Shown: in pieces, positions 33,227 to 39,933 of the stretch
Position numbering within the stretch: the stretch's first letter is position 1
Layout: every line of letters begins with the position of its first letter
Assembly (NCBI GenBank): GCA_947625935.1
Contig: CANQQE010000029.1
Coordinates: 1-42,435, forward strand
Source of the DNA: an uncultured Muribaculaceae bacterium
GTDB taxonomy: Bacteria > Bacteroidota > Bacteroidia > Bacteroidales > Muribaculaceae
Reading direction: 5' to 3'
DNA length: 42,435 nucleotides
Notes under the pieces: generated by a model
Told to the model about the DNA's origin: nothing
Databases searched by the model: none
Seen by the model: the letters and a program-made list of their open reading frames with translations, nothing else
Position numbers and translations under genes: made by a program

Positions 33227-34893
33227 TGCAGGAAAAAGTAGAAGATGAAAACAAAGAGGAGTCTATTTTAAGTATTATGGGGTCGCAAGAGTGGCGGCTC
33301 AATAATCTATACTGGATAGAAAACAAAGAGGGAACTCTGGTGCGCTTCCACATGAACGCCGCACAGCAGGAACTCTTTAAGGACTTCCACTTCCGCAATG
33401 AGATCCTAAAGGCGCGTCAGTGGGGCATTTCAACGTTTATCGCCTTGCTGATTTTGGACTTGTGCTTGTTCAACAAGTTGTGGAGCGCTGGCATCGTTGA
33501 CAAAACTTTGGACGATGCGAAACTTAAAATTGGGAAAATAGCCTTGGCGTATGACAAGCTGGATTATATTCCCCCGGATGCCACGCCGGAAGATACCGCA
33601 CTGGCGGTGATTGGCAAGCAGATCAAGGCGCACACAAGAATCACAAAACGCGGTGCGTCGTTTCTGGAATGGAGCAACGGATCCAACATTCGCGCGTCTA
33701 CCTCAATGCGAGGCGGTACACTCCAGTTTCTGCACGTTTCTGAGTTGGGGCATGTCGCTTGTCATAATCCTCAGCGCGCGCAGGAAATCATAACGGGGTG
33801 TATCAACGCTGTACCCCGTGGCATGTATGTTGTCAAGGAGTCCACGCATGAGGGAGGAAAGCAAGGACTCAATTATGACGGCTTGCGCGCCGCCATGAGC
33901 AACGCAGGCAAAAAGGATTTGTCCATGCTGGATTTTCGCTTTTTCTTTTTCACGTGGTGGAAGAATCCGGAATATGAGTTGGATGAAAGGTTTTGGGAGG
34001 AGCCTCCGGAAGATAACGACGGGATCGCACGCAGAAAACGACTGACAGAATACTTTGACAGATTGGAGTTGCAAGGCATTCAACTCTCGCCGCGGAAAAA
34101 AGCGTGGTACGAAAACATGGAAAAGACGCTGAACTTTGCTATTAAGCAAGAATACCCGTCTACCGTCGCTGAATCCTTTGAACAGATGGCGGAAAGATCT
34201 ATTTATGCGTCTGAGCTTTCCGTTGCCATGCAACAAGGAAGAGTGGACGCTGAATTTGAGCCGGATGGACTTCTTCCAACTTATGCCGCATGGGATCTTG
34301 GGCGCCGGGATTTGACCACGATTTGGCTTGCGCAAATATCCCCGGATGGAAAGTTTTATATCCTTGACCACTATGCTCAAAACAGGCAAACGGTCGATCA
34401 TTATATCGCCGTGGTGCGGGAATGGGAAGCTCGCTACCGTCTGAAAATAACACGGCATATTCTCCCTCATGACGGGCGTGTCAAGGGATGGGACGGCGTT
34501 TCGTTTTCCGACTGGTTGGAGCGTGCGGGGCTTTCCGTTATCAATCTTCCAGTAACGCGGGATGTTTGGGCTGGTATCAACGCGGCGCGCCGTCTCATTG
34601 GGCATTGCATTTTCCATGAGCGTTGCTCGGTCGCTATACGTCAAGGGCTGGAAGAATGGCCGTCCGGGATGGATGCGCTGGGCAAATACCAGACTGCGCC
34701 GCTCGGTTCTAACGGCGTTATGAATGCTACGCCTTTGCATGATGTGTATTCGCATAGTGCGGACTCTTTCCGCTACTTGGCTGAGGCAAAGGAAAGCGGC
34801 TTGTTAGAAGATTACGGTAGCGCGGGAACGGCTCTACGCCGTTTTGAGGAAGAGCCGCGCCGCGCCATCGGGTGCGAGTGGTTGAGCGATTAG
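33223..34893 (+). CDS. terL: Terminase large subunit
   Basis: 556 residues. The Walker A-like site is KARQWGIST (63-71), and the Walker B region is LQFLHVSELGH (about 167-177), with Ser-Glu where many have Asp-Glu, as in several podoviral enzymes. The nuclease part has AAWDLGRRDLTTIWL (catalytic Asp near 358) and ends with HSADSFRYL (about 509-517). The C-terminus is basic and acidic. It packages DNA into the head with the small subunit encoded at 12840-13265. The ATG pair at 33223/33226 leaves the exact start open by one codon. Confidence 0.88.
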   Translation: MMQEKVEDENKEESILSIMGSQEWRLNNLYWIENKEGTLVRFHMNAAQQELFKDFHFRNEILKARQWGISTFIALLILDLCLFNKLWSAGIVDKTLDDAKLKIGKIALAYDKLDYIPPDATPEDTALAVIGKQIKAHTRITKRGASFLEWSNGSNIRASTSMRGGTLQFLHVSELGHVACHNPQRAQEIITGCINAVPRGMYVVKESTHEGGKQGLNYDGLRAAMSNAGKKDLSMLDFRFFFFTWWKNPEYELDERFWEEPPEDNDGIARRKRLTEYFDRLELQGIQLSPRKKAWYENMEKTLNFAIKQEYPSTVAESFEQMAERSIYASELSVAMQQGRVDAEFEPDGLLPTYAAWDLGRRDLTTIWLAQISPDGKFYILDHYAQNRQTVDHYIAVVREWEARYRLKITRHILPHDGRVKGWDGVSFSDWLERAGLSVINLPVTRDVWAGINAARRLIGHCIFHERCSVAIRQGLEEWPSGMDALGKYQTAPLGSNGVMNATPLHDVYSHSADSFRYLAEAKESGLLEDYGSAGTALRRFEEEPRRAIGCEWLSD

Positions 34894-35399
34894 CCGTCTA
34901 GCTGGTCAATCAGTCTCCGCACCACGGCTGTTCTGGTGATGCCAAGCCGCGCCGCTTCCGCGCATACTTTCAGAAATTGGCGGCTGCTCAGATAAACTTG
35001 GAGCTTTGTCTCATATGATGCGTGCTTCCGCGTTGGCGGTGCGTACCCCGCTGCTGATAGCATGAGGGCATAAGCCACGTAGTCCAGTCCGTATTGCTTG
35101 TATTTCTCGGGGTCAAGCATGATGCCCGGACGCATGCCCGTCTGCTCTTCATCCCCTACCTTGCCAAGCCCCCGCGTGATAGCTCCGTCAAGCGTCGTAT
35201 AATACAAGCCGTCACGCTCAAACAGTACCACCATGCGCATGGAACGACCCCCACCCCACGAAAAGATGCGGGCGCCCACGTCATGCAATGCTTTCTGTTC
35301 TATCCATTTGTCCGTCTCTTCCATAATCTTTTTTCCGCGAACGCGGTAAAATGTCATGTCAACGGGTAGTGAATTCAAATGTACTTTGTTATTGTTCAT
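34890..35399 (-). CDS. Accessory-cluster protein with C-terminal ribbon-helix-helix
   Basis: 169 residues, the last gene of the leftward right-end cluster. The middle (GARIFSWGGGRSMRMVVLFERDGLYYTTLDGAITRGLGKVG) is not recognised. Residues about 125-169 (HASYETKLQVYLSSRQFLKVCAEAARLGITRTAVVRRLIDQL) read as strand-helix-helix, the RHH plan. Its stop overlaps that of the large terminase on the other strand, so the two transcripts collide. It is led by an A/C-rich leader without a Shine-Dalgarno sequence. Confidence 0.6.
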   Translation of the reverse strand: MNNNKVHLNSLPVDMTFYRVRGKKIMEETDKWIEQKALHDVGARIFSWGGGRSMRMVVLFERDGLYYTTLDGAITRGLGKVGDEEQTGMRPGIMLDPEKYKQYGLDYVAYALMLSAAGYAPPTRKHASYETKLQVYLSSRQFLKVCAEAARLGITRTAVVRRLIDQLDG

Positions 35400-35421
35400 A
35401 CTTGTTTATTTGTTTTATTGT

Positions 35422-36039
35422 TTAATTGTTGTTGTCGTCGTCGATAATGGTGAAGTAAAAGCATACGCGCTTGTACTTCCGGTATTCGCTGAATTCTTCG
35501 TATTCGCAGGTTCTAGCCTTGTTAGCCGTATTAGTATCAATGACTTTCTCCACGAAAGCGAAAAGTGTTTTGTCCGCGTCGTCGTAGTGCGCCATGAACT
35601 CATACAGCTCTTCTTTGGCGTCAAGCTGGTATGTCCGTATCTTATCGTCTGGGCGCCGCATGCACAAATTATCGTATTCTTCCCGCGTGATTGCCACGGA
35701 GTCATACTCAAATTGTCCTCTATTTCCCCACTGTACGCAAACGACCGTGTGCGGCTCAATTCTCTTTACGTACACCCGCCACTCCGCAAGGCGTTCCGTG
35801 ATGGGTATGTCGGGGTCAAGTGACAAATTATTGTTGCATACCCTATCGACGAATAAAGCGACTTCAACGCGGCTCCACTTGTCTTTTGGAAATTTCATGA
35901 CATGCGAGGCTTTCGGCTCGCCGTCCGGCGCCTTTTCCACGGTCATGACATTTTTCAGCCGTGCGACAAACGAAAGATATTCTATCTGTTTGTCTGTCAA
36001 TGCAAGATACCTCTTCTCTCCTAAAATATACGTTTTCAT
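35422..36039 (-). CDS. Accessory-cluster protein, unknown
   Basis: 205 residues from the ATG at 36039 (MKTYILGEKRYLAL), behind CTTCAAAAAACACC and no Shine-Dalgarno sequence. A longer frame to 36144 overlaps the upstream gene and is rejected. It is acidic, mixed alpha/beta, with a Asp/Asn-rich tail (IIDDDNNN). No family is recognised. Confidence 0.6.
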   Translation of the reverse strand: MKTYILGEKRYLALTDKQIEYLSFVARLKNVMTVEKAPDGEPKASHVMKFPKDKWSRVEVALFVDRVCNNNLSLDPDIPITERLAEWRVYVKRIEPHTVVCVQWGNRGQFEYDSVAITREEYDNLCMRRPDDKIRTYQLDAKEELYEFMAHYDDADKTLFAFVEKVIDTNTANKARTCEYEEFSEYRKYKRVCFYFTIIDDDNNN

Positions 36040-36055
36040 GGTGTTTTTTGAAGAG

Positions 36056-36448
36056 TTAGTTGTTATTTGTTGGAGCTGTTGGAGTTGGTTTGAAGAATTC
36101 CAAGAATTCGCGGTATTCGTCACTGTTGTTTTCGTAGAATTCATCCGTCAAGGCGTCTACCATTTGCGGGTCAAGCAAGTATATGCTTTGGCGCTGGATG
36201 GTATCTTGAATGGTGCAATCTTCAAGAATGTTGAATGTCACTTCAAATTCATCTTCCAGATTTTCCGCTGCGAGAATGTCAGCACGGGTGAATTTTCCCC
36301 CGTCACGGCGGCGGCATTCGTAGCTCAACGCGTCTTTGACGCGGCATAGCTCCGTATCGTCCGCTTGTAAAACAATATCGCATTGAATTGCGTAGGAGTC
36401 GTTGGAGATAGTACGACTTTTCTCTTGTTTGAATAGGTATATGTTCAT
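36056..36448 (-). CDS. Accessory-cluster protein, unknown
   Basis: 130 residues from the ATG at 36448 (MNIYLFKQEKSRTISND). The leader is AACCAACAAACCAACACC, with a hairpin at 36469-36496 before it. Residues about 60-105 are acidic (ENLEDEFEVTFNILEDCTIQD). It ends with Thr/Pro/Asn-rich residues. No family is recognised. Confidence 0.6.
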   Translation of the reverse strand: MNIYLFKQEKSRTISNDSYAIQCDIVLQADDTELCRVKDALSYECRRRDGGKFTRADILAAENLEDEFEVTFNILEDCTIQDTIQRQSIYLLDPQMVDALTDEFYENNSDEYREFLEFFKPTPTAPTNNN

Positions 36449-36468
36449 GGTGTTGGTTTGTTGGTTGC

Positions 36469-36496
36469 GGGCAACGGGCATTGCTACCCGTTGCCC
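36469..36496 (-). promoter_or_regulatory. Hairpin ahead of the 36448 gene
   Basis: On the minus strand GGGCAACGGG pairs with CCCGTTGCCC (36487-36496 and 36469-36478), 10 bp with an 8-base loop. It lies 7-46 bases after the upstream stop. No U-run follows, but the A/C-rich leader of the next gene does. Confidence 0.55.
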
Positions 36497-36503
36497 TGTG
36501 TTT

Positions 36504-37157
36504 TTAGTTTTCGTTGTCGGTCTTGCTAAGCTTTCGGAAGTAGCGCATGACAAGCGGTCTTATCATGGTGCGATACTGCAGCTTGTTTTTGATGCGGTAC
36601 GCGTTTTCCTCCACGGCGTATTCTGTGTTGACGGAAAACGGCTTTAACGCCGGATCAAGCCAGTATGCAAGCGTGCTTTCTCGCAGTATCTCGTTCACGC
36701 GGGAAATAAATTCTTCCTGCGTGTGGGAATTATAATACGCGCATTTTACGCGCCTTGCGCACTCGTCTGCGGTATCGAAATACGGTTTCGGCTCCTCTTC
36801 GTCGTCAACTTTTTCGTCACAGAAGAGCCAGATGGCGCACTCGTTAGAATAATAATCCGACTCGCACAAATTATAGAGTGCGTCCTCTGTTTCCCCCGCG
36901 TAGAAACGCACGAAACGATCCATGAAGATGGATGGCGTCAACTGGGCTGAATGGAATGAGAGACGTGCGAGTTTTCCGCCACGCTTCCATTCTTTGAAGT
37001 CCGCAAACTGGCGGAATATAATGTGTTCGTCGAGCCCTGCGGCGTCGTAAGCGGCGTTTTCGATATTGGTAAAGCCGTGTTCACCAATAATCAACGCCTC
37101 TTTTTCAATCATTTTTCCAGTGGTGTGGTTTTTAATATGGACTTTTTTTGTGTTCAT
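36504..37157 (-). CDS. Accessory-cluster protein, paralogue of the 37240-37899 product
   Basis: 217 residues, behind an A-rich leader (CAATACC before the ATG). The C-terminal half (FISRVNEILRESTLAYWLDP, then IRPLVMRYFRK) aligns by eye with the next gene upstream (FIDGVNSLLKISTLRYLFD, then LEPIVERRLND). N-terminal motifs (GFTNIENAAYDAAGLDE and GIRNIHRAVNDLNCEN) also match. No family is recognised. Confidence 0.6.
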   Translation of the reverse strand: MNTKKVHIKNHTTGKMIEKEALIIGEHGFTNIENAAYDAAGLDEHIIFRQFADFKEWKRGGKLARLSFHSAQLTPSIFMDRFVRFYAGETEDALYNLCESDYYSNECAIWLFCDEKVDDEEEPKPYFDTADECARRVKCAYYNSHTQEEFISRVNEILRESTLAYWLDPALKPFSVNTEYAVEENAYRIKNKLQYRTMIRPLVMRYFRKLSKTDNEN

Positions 37158-37193
37158 GGTATTGTATTTTCTGGTTTGTTTTATGGTTGTTTA

Positions 37194-37228
37194 GCCGCGG
37201 GGATTGAGTGCGACTCTTTCCCCGCGGC
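37194..37228 (-). promoter_or_regulatory. Hairpin ahead of the 37157 gene
   Basis: GCCGCGGGGA (minus strand, 37219-37228) pairs with TCCCCGCGGC (37194-37203), 10 bp with a 15-base loop. It sits in the gap between the two paralogous genes and is followed by an A-rich leader, not a U-run. Confidence 0.55.
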
Positions 37229-37239
37229 GTTTCTTTCGG

Positions 37240-37899
37240 TCAGTAGAAGAGTGCGAAATTCTTAATATCGTTCAAACGGCGCTCAACAATGGGCTCAAGC
37301 CAGTTTTTGAATTTGTAGTTTCGCATGAGCTGGTAGGAGCCGGGCATAAAATGGACTTGTCCGGCGTTGTCAACGGCGTACGCGTCTATGTCAAACAAGT
37401 ATCTTAATGTACTAATTTTAAGTAGGCTGTTCACTCCGTCAATGAATTTCCGCGTTGCGTCGTCCGCGTCGGTCCCTTCCCGTTGAGCGTCGTGGTATGC
37501 ACTATCATTGATTAGTGTGACTAAGTCGCCGCATGACAGTAGAGACTTGACTGGCGTTGTCAACTCCTTGTCTGCATAGAAATACATCCCCCCGACGTTT
37601 TCGGAATTTTCGGAGACCCATACTGCGGATTCTGGGGGAAGTTTCCCTGTATAGTCCTTAACAAAGCCTTGTAAATCAACGCGGACTAAGTGAGAGCGCA
37701 TGATAGTAACGCACGATATTTGTTCCCCCTCTTCCGACGGGGAAACGCAGGAAAGAGGATGGAGGTTTTCGCAGTTCAAATCATTGACGGCTCTATGAAT
37801 ATTCCTAATTCCTACCTCAGAGGTAGGAATTGCAATGACCTTTTGATTAGTCGGTAGCAAGGTGAATTCTTTGAGCTGAATATCGGTGTTTGTTTTCAT
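37240..37899 (-). CDS. Accessory-cluster protein, paralogue of the 36504-37157 product
   Basis: 219 residues (MKTNTDIQLKEFTLLPTNQ), leader ACCACAAACCAACCAAAACC. It shares order and motifs with the downstream gene over its length. A 25-base palindrome (37807-37831) lies in its 5' part, over codons for residues about 24-31. Function unknown. Confidence 0.6.
   Translation of the reverse strand: MKTNTDIQLKEFTLLPTNQKVIAIPTSEVGIRNIHRAVNDLNCENLHPLSCVSPSEEGEQISCVTIMRSHLVRVDLQGFVKDYTGKLPPESAVWVSENSENVGGMYFYADKELTTPVKSLLSCGDLVTLINDSAYHDAQREGTDADDATRKFIDGVNSLLKISTLRYLFDIDAYAVDNAGQVHFMPGSYQLMRNYKFKNWLEPIVERRLNDIKNFALFY
37807..37831. repeat. 25-bp perfect palindrome within the gene
   Basis: Twelve-base arms (AATTCCTACCTC and GAGGTAGGAATT) around a single central base. 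A match of this length is unlikely by chance in 42 kb. It could be an operator or an RNA hairpin near the start of the mRNA. Confidence 0.7.
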
Positions 37900-37924
37900 G
37901 GTTTTGGTTGGTTTGTGGTTGGTG

Positions 37925-38245
37925 TTAACGAACGTTCTCTGTTATGTCTCCTTCTGATGTATATGTGCGCGTTATGGTTCGACCTCCGTACAATTTGCAA
38001 AGCGTATTAATGCGCCTCATTTGCGCATCGAAATTCCAACCGTACAGTGCTATAGCTCCACGCAGGAATTTTTCTTCCGCGTTGTACCGTTTCAGGAATT
38101 CAAATTTTTCTGGCGTGGTCTTCCCCACCGCGGAAAAGCCATACTCTTCGTCTCCAAAATATTCATATGCTTTGATTCTTACGTAGTAAGTGTTAGCTTT
38201 TCGCGGTGAAATTTCGAGTTCGACTCTTGTTTGGTTTGTGTTCAT
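37925..38245 (-). CDS. Accessory-cluster protein, unknown
   Basis: 106 residues (MNTNQTRVELEISPRKAN). The leader contains repeats of ACATATAAC. A strand-rich start (RVELEISPRKANTYYVRIKAYEYFG) is followed by helices. No family is recognised. Confidence 0.6.
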   Translation of the reverse strand: MNTNQTRVELEISPRKANTYYVRIKAYEYFGDEEYGFSAVGKTTPEKFEFLKRYNAEEKFLRGAIALYGWNFDAQMRRINTLCKLYGGRTITRTYTSEGDITENVR

Positions 38246-38279
38246 GTTATATGTTATATGTTAATTGTTATATGTTATA
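38246..38279 (-). repeat. Tandem ATATAAC repeats in a leader
   Basis: On the minus strand the 29-base gap and its right edge read as copies of (AC)ATATAAC, with an AATTAAC interruption. They form the untranslated leader of the gene starting at 38245. The unit count may vary between isolates. Confidence 0.55.
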
Positions 38280-38670
38280 CTATTTCCCCCACGTTTTCGG
38301 CGTGAATTTCGCAAATTTCCGCACGCCATAAGTCATGCGAGGAGAACGGCATGGCGGGGGATCCGTCTTTGAGGTAGAACGCAACTTGAGCGGTGCATGC
38401 TGGTTTATTGAGCCGCGCCATTTTCCAAGCGAAACAGCGTATGACCTTGCCAAGCGTGTGCGAAAAATAGTCAGTTACCGTTTTTGTACTCAACTCCTTG
38501 CCAATCCATCGATTGAGTAGCCATTGGAGGCTCTGTCCGTCAACGGCGTATCCCCACTTCGTTACGCGCGTTTTTTCGCCGTTTGGAAGTGCGAAAATTA
38601 TGTTTTCGTTATCAATAATTTTGACGAAACACGTCAGTTTCTCGGTGTAGTGTAGTAGTTTGTTTTCCAT
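38275..38670 (-). CDS. Accessory-cluster protein, unknown
   Basis: 131 residues from the ATG at 38670 (MENKLLHYTEKLTCFVKI), leader CAAACCAACATAACACC, hairpin at 38693-38728 just upstream. A much longer upstream extension crosses the hairpin and the previous gene and is rejected. Residues about 35-55 (KTRVTKWGYAVDGQSLQWLLNRW) and a Cys-containing middle are visible. No family is recognised. Confidence 0.6.
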   Translation of the reverse strand: MENKLLHYTEKLTCFVKIIDNENIIFALPNGEKTRVTKWGYAVDGQSLQWLLNRWIGKELSTKTVTDYFSHTLGKVIRCFAWKMARLNKPACTAQVAFYLKDGSPAMPFSSHDLWRAEICEIHAENVGEIV

Positions 38671-38692
38671 GGTGTTATGTTGGTTTGAGTTT

Positions 38693-38728
38693 CCGTGCGG
38701 AAAGAGCCCTGCGACCCTTTCCGCACGG
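38693..38728 (-). promoter_or_regulatory. Hairpin ahead of the 38670 gene
   Basis: CCGTGCGGAAAG pairs with CTTTCCGCACGG, a perfect 12-bp stem with a 12-base loop. No U-run follows; the A/C-rich leader begins three bases later. Bases 38729-38815, between this and the upstream gene, show no feature I can support. Confidence 0.6.
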
Positions 38729-38815
38729 GGTAAATTGGTGTTAGTCCTGTATGCCGCGGATAATCGCCGAAGACGCTTGGAACAGTGCTCGCGCTTGAGT
38801 CTTAAGCCATTCCCC

Positions 38816-39133
38816 TTACCACGCGTTAGGCGGAAGTTGTCCGTTCCGCGTGCGCCTCTGCTCGCTCTTGGTTGCGAGTCGCTTACACACGTCTCCGTCG
38901 TAGATGAGCGAACAGCCGCCATAGCTGTAACTTGTCCAATCCGCCGCGCCGCCAAGCAATATCTCTTCAGCCTTGCAAAATTCCCCACGCCTTGCACGTG
39001 TTATCAAAATTTCGCGGCTCTCGCGGCTCATGTCCTCCATGAGCTCGTCAATGTACTTGCGTAATCCGCGCGCCCATGCGCTTTTCTTTCCTACCATGTT
39101 CTTCGCGCGGCGGATAATTTCTTTCTTGTTCAT
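38816..39133 (-). CDS. Accessory-cluster protein, unknown
   Basis: 105 residues, one of the few in this cluster with a Shine-Dalgarno sequence (AAAGGAA, nine bases before the ATG). A basic helical start (MNKKEIIRRAKNMVGKKSAWARGLRKYIDEL) is followed by CKAEEILLGGAADWTSYSYGGCSLIYDGDVCKRL and a Arg/Asn/Pro-rich end (RRTRNGQLPPNAW). The GGCSLIYDGD block resembles a family seen often in gut phages and plasmids; its role is not known. Confidence 0.6.
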   Translation of the reverse strand: MNKKEIIRRAKNMVGKKSAWARGLRKYIDELMEDMSRESREILITRARRGEFCKAEEILLGGAADWTSYSYGGCSLIYDGDVCKRLATKSEQRRTRNGQLPPNAW

Positions 39134-39185
39134 AGTGTGGTATTCCTTTCTTTTTGTTAGTTGTTTAATTGTTTAATTGTTTGGA

Positions 39186-39722
39186 TTATGCGAACTCAAG
39201 GAACAGACGCTCCGTATTATTGTCGTAGTCGTCCCTTGTCCAGTACAGCCAAGACTGTGTCATGTCAAGCTCCGTGTAGGAGGATCCAAGCGCGAATTTG
39301 AGGTGCGTGCGCTCCTCCGCGTCACGCGGCGTGATTGTCAACTCCATAACGCTGTCTGTGCGTTGCGTACAGATGATACCAAGACGCGCGCACAACTCCT
39401 TGACTCTCGGCGCCAAGACCTTGCGCAGTCGCATAGTGTATTGACCTATGTCAAGAGTTAAGCGGAGCGTGTTGTTGCGGACTAACTCAGCCGCTGCGCG
39501 CGCCTTGTCTCCGTCGGAGATGGACTTGACAAGCCGCACAATATCCCCGCCGCGCGCAATGATAATATCGGTTGCGCCGTGTTTGAGCTTCCGAATTTTT
39601 GAGCCGTATCTCGCCGCCTCGTCAAGGAGGCGGAAATATTGGTTGAGCGTAATTTTCACGCACTTTACTGGACGTGTTGTCAAGTTGAGCGTCATTGTGT
39701 GGTTGTTGGTGTTGGTATTCAT
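39186..39722 (-). CDS. First accessory-cluster gene, unknown
   Basis: 178 residues from the ATG at 39722 (MNTNTNNHTMTLN), leader CAAACCACAACAACCC; 39695 is an alternative start. The first predicted mRNA bases form a hairpin (39745-39764). Mixed alpha/beta, basic (NQYFRLLDEAARYGSKIRKLKHGATDIII), ending DDYDNNTERLFLEFA. No family is recognised. As the first gene behind a strong promoter it is probably made early. Confidence 0.6.
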   Translation of the reverse strand: MNTNTNNHTMTLNLTTRPVKCVKITLNQYFRLLDEAARYGSKIRKLKHGATDIIIARGGDIVRLVKSISDGDKARAAAELVRNNTLRLTLDIGQYTMRLRKVLAPRVKELCARLGIICTQRTDSVMELTITPRDAEERTHLKFALGSSYTELDMTQSWLYWTRDDYDNNTERLFLEFA

Positions 39723-39744
39723 GGGTTGTTGTGGTTTGTGCTTG

Positions 39745-39764
39745 AGTGAGAGTCCTCTCTCACT
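39745..39764 (-). promoter_or_regulatory. 5'-end hairpin of the accessory-cluster mRNA
   Basis: AGTGAGAG (39757-39764 on the minus strand) pairs with CTCTCACT (39745-39752), eight bp with a four-base loop. It begins about four bases after the predicted transcription start and precedes the A/C-rich leader. Confidence 0.55.
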
Positions 39765-39774
39765 GTCTTCGCAT

Positions 39775-39803
39775 AGTATAACATGTGTGGTTTTTGGAGT
39801 CAA
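39775..39803 (-). promoter_or_regulatory. Strong sigma-70 promoter of the accessory cluster
   Basis: Minus strand: TTGACT (39798-39803), exactly 17 bp, TATACT (39775-39780). An A/T-rich stretch directly upstream (39806-39850) could act as an UP element. Confidence 0.85.
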
Positions 39804-39866
39804 GTCCAAATTTAAACTTTTTTTCTAACAATTTTTTGTTCTTAATTGTCAACGCCTTGCGACTCC

Positions 39867-39921
39867 GTGGAACATCTGTGGAACATTTACAGCGCCGCTG
39901 GTCTTGTTCCACATGGAACAA
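39867..39921. promoter_or_regulatory. parS-like palindrome and two half sites
   Basis: TTGTTCCACATGGAACAA (39904-39921) has two perfect 8-base arms. Its core TGTTCCACATGGAACA differs by one base from TGTTCCACGTGGAACA, a bacterial parS-type sequence. GTGGAACA half sites lie at 39867-39874 and 39878-39885, 11 bases apart. They lie upstream of the promoter at 39775-39803 and just after the giant gene's end. Confidence 0.5.
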
Positions 39922-39933
39922 TTTTCTCTCGCC

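Noticed and set aside
33703-34755. A 350-codon minus-strand frame opposite the large terminase gene
   Set aside because: The terminase motifs fix the coding strand; the antisense product is Arg/His/Ser-rich with no pattern.
39474-39486. A third copy of the late element (GTTGCGGACT)
   Set aside because: Only about ten bases match, it lies inside a gene on the wrong strand, and no promoter follows.
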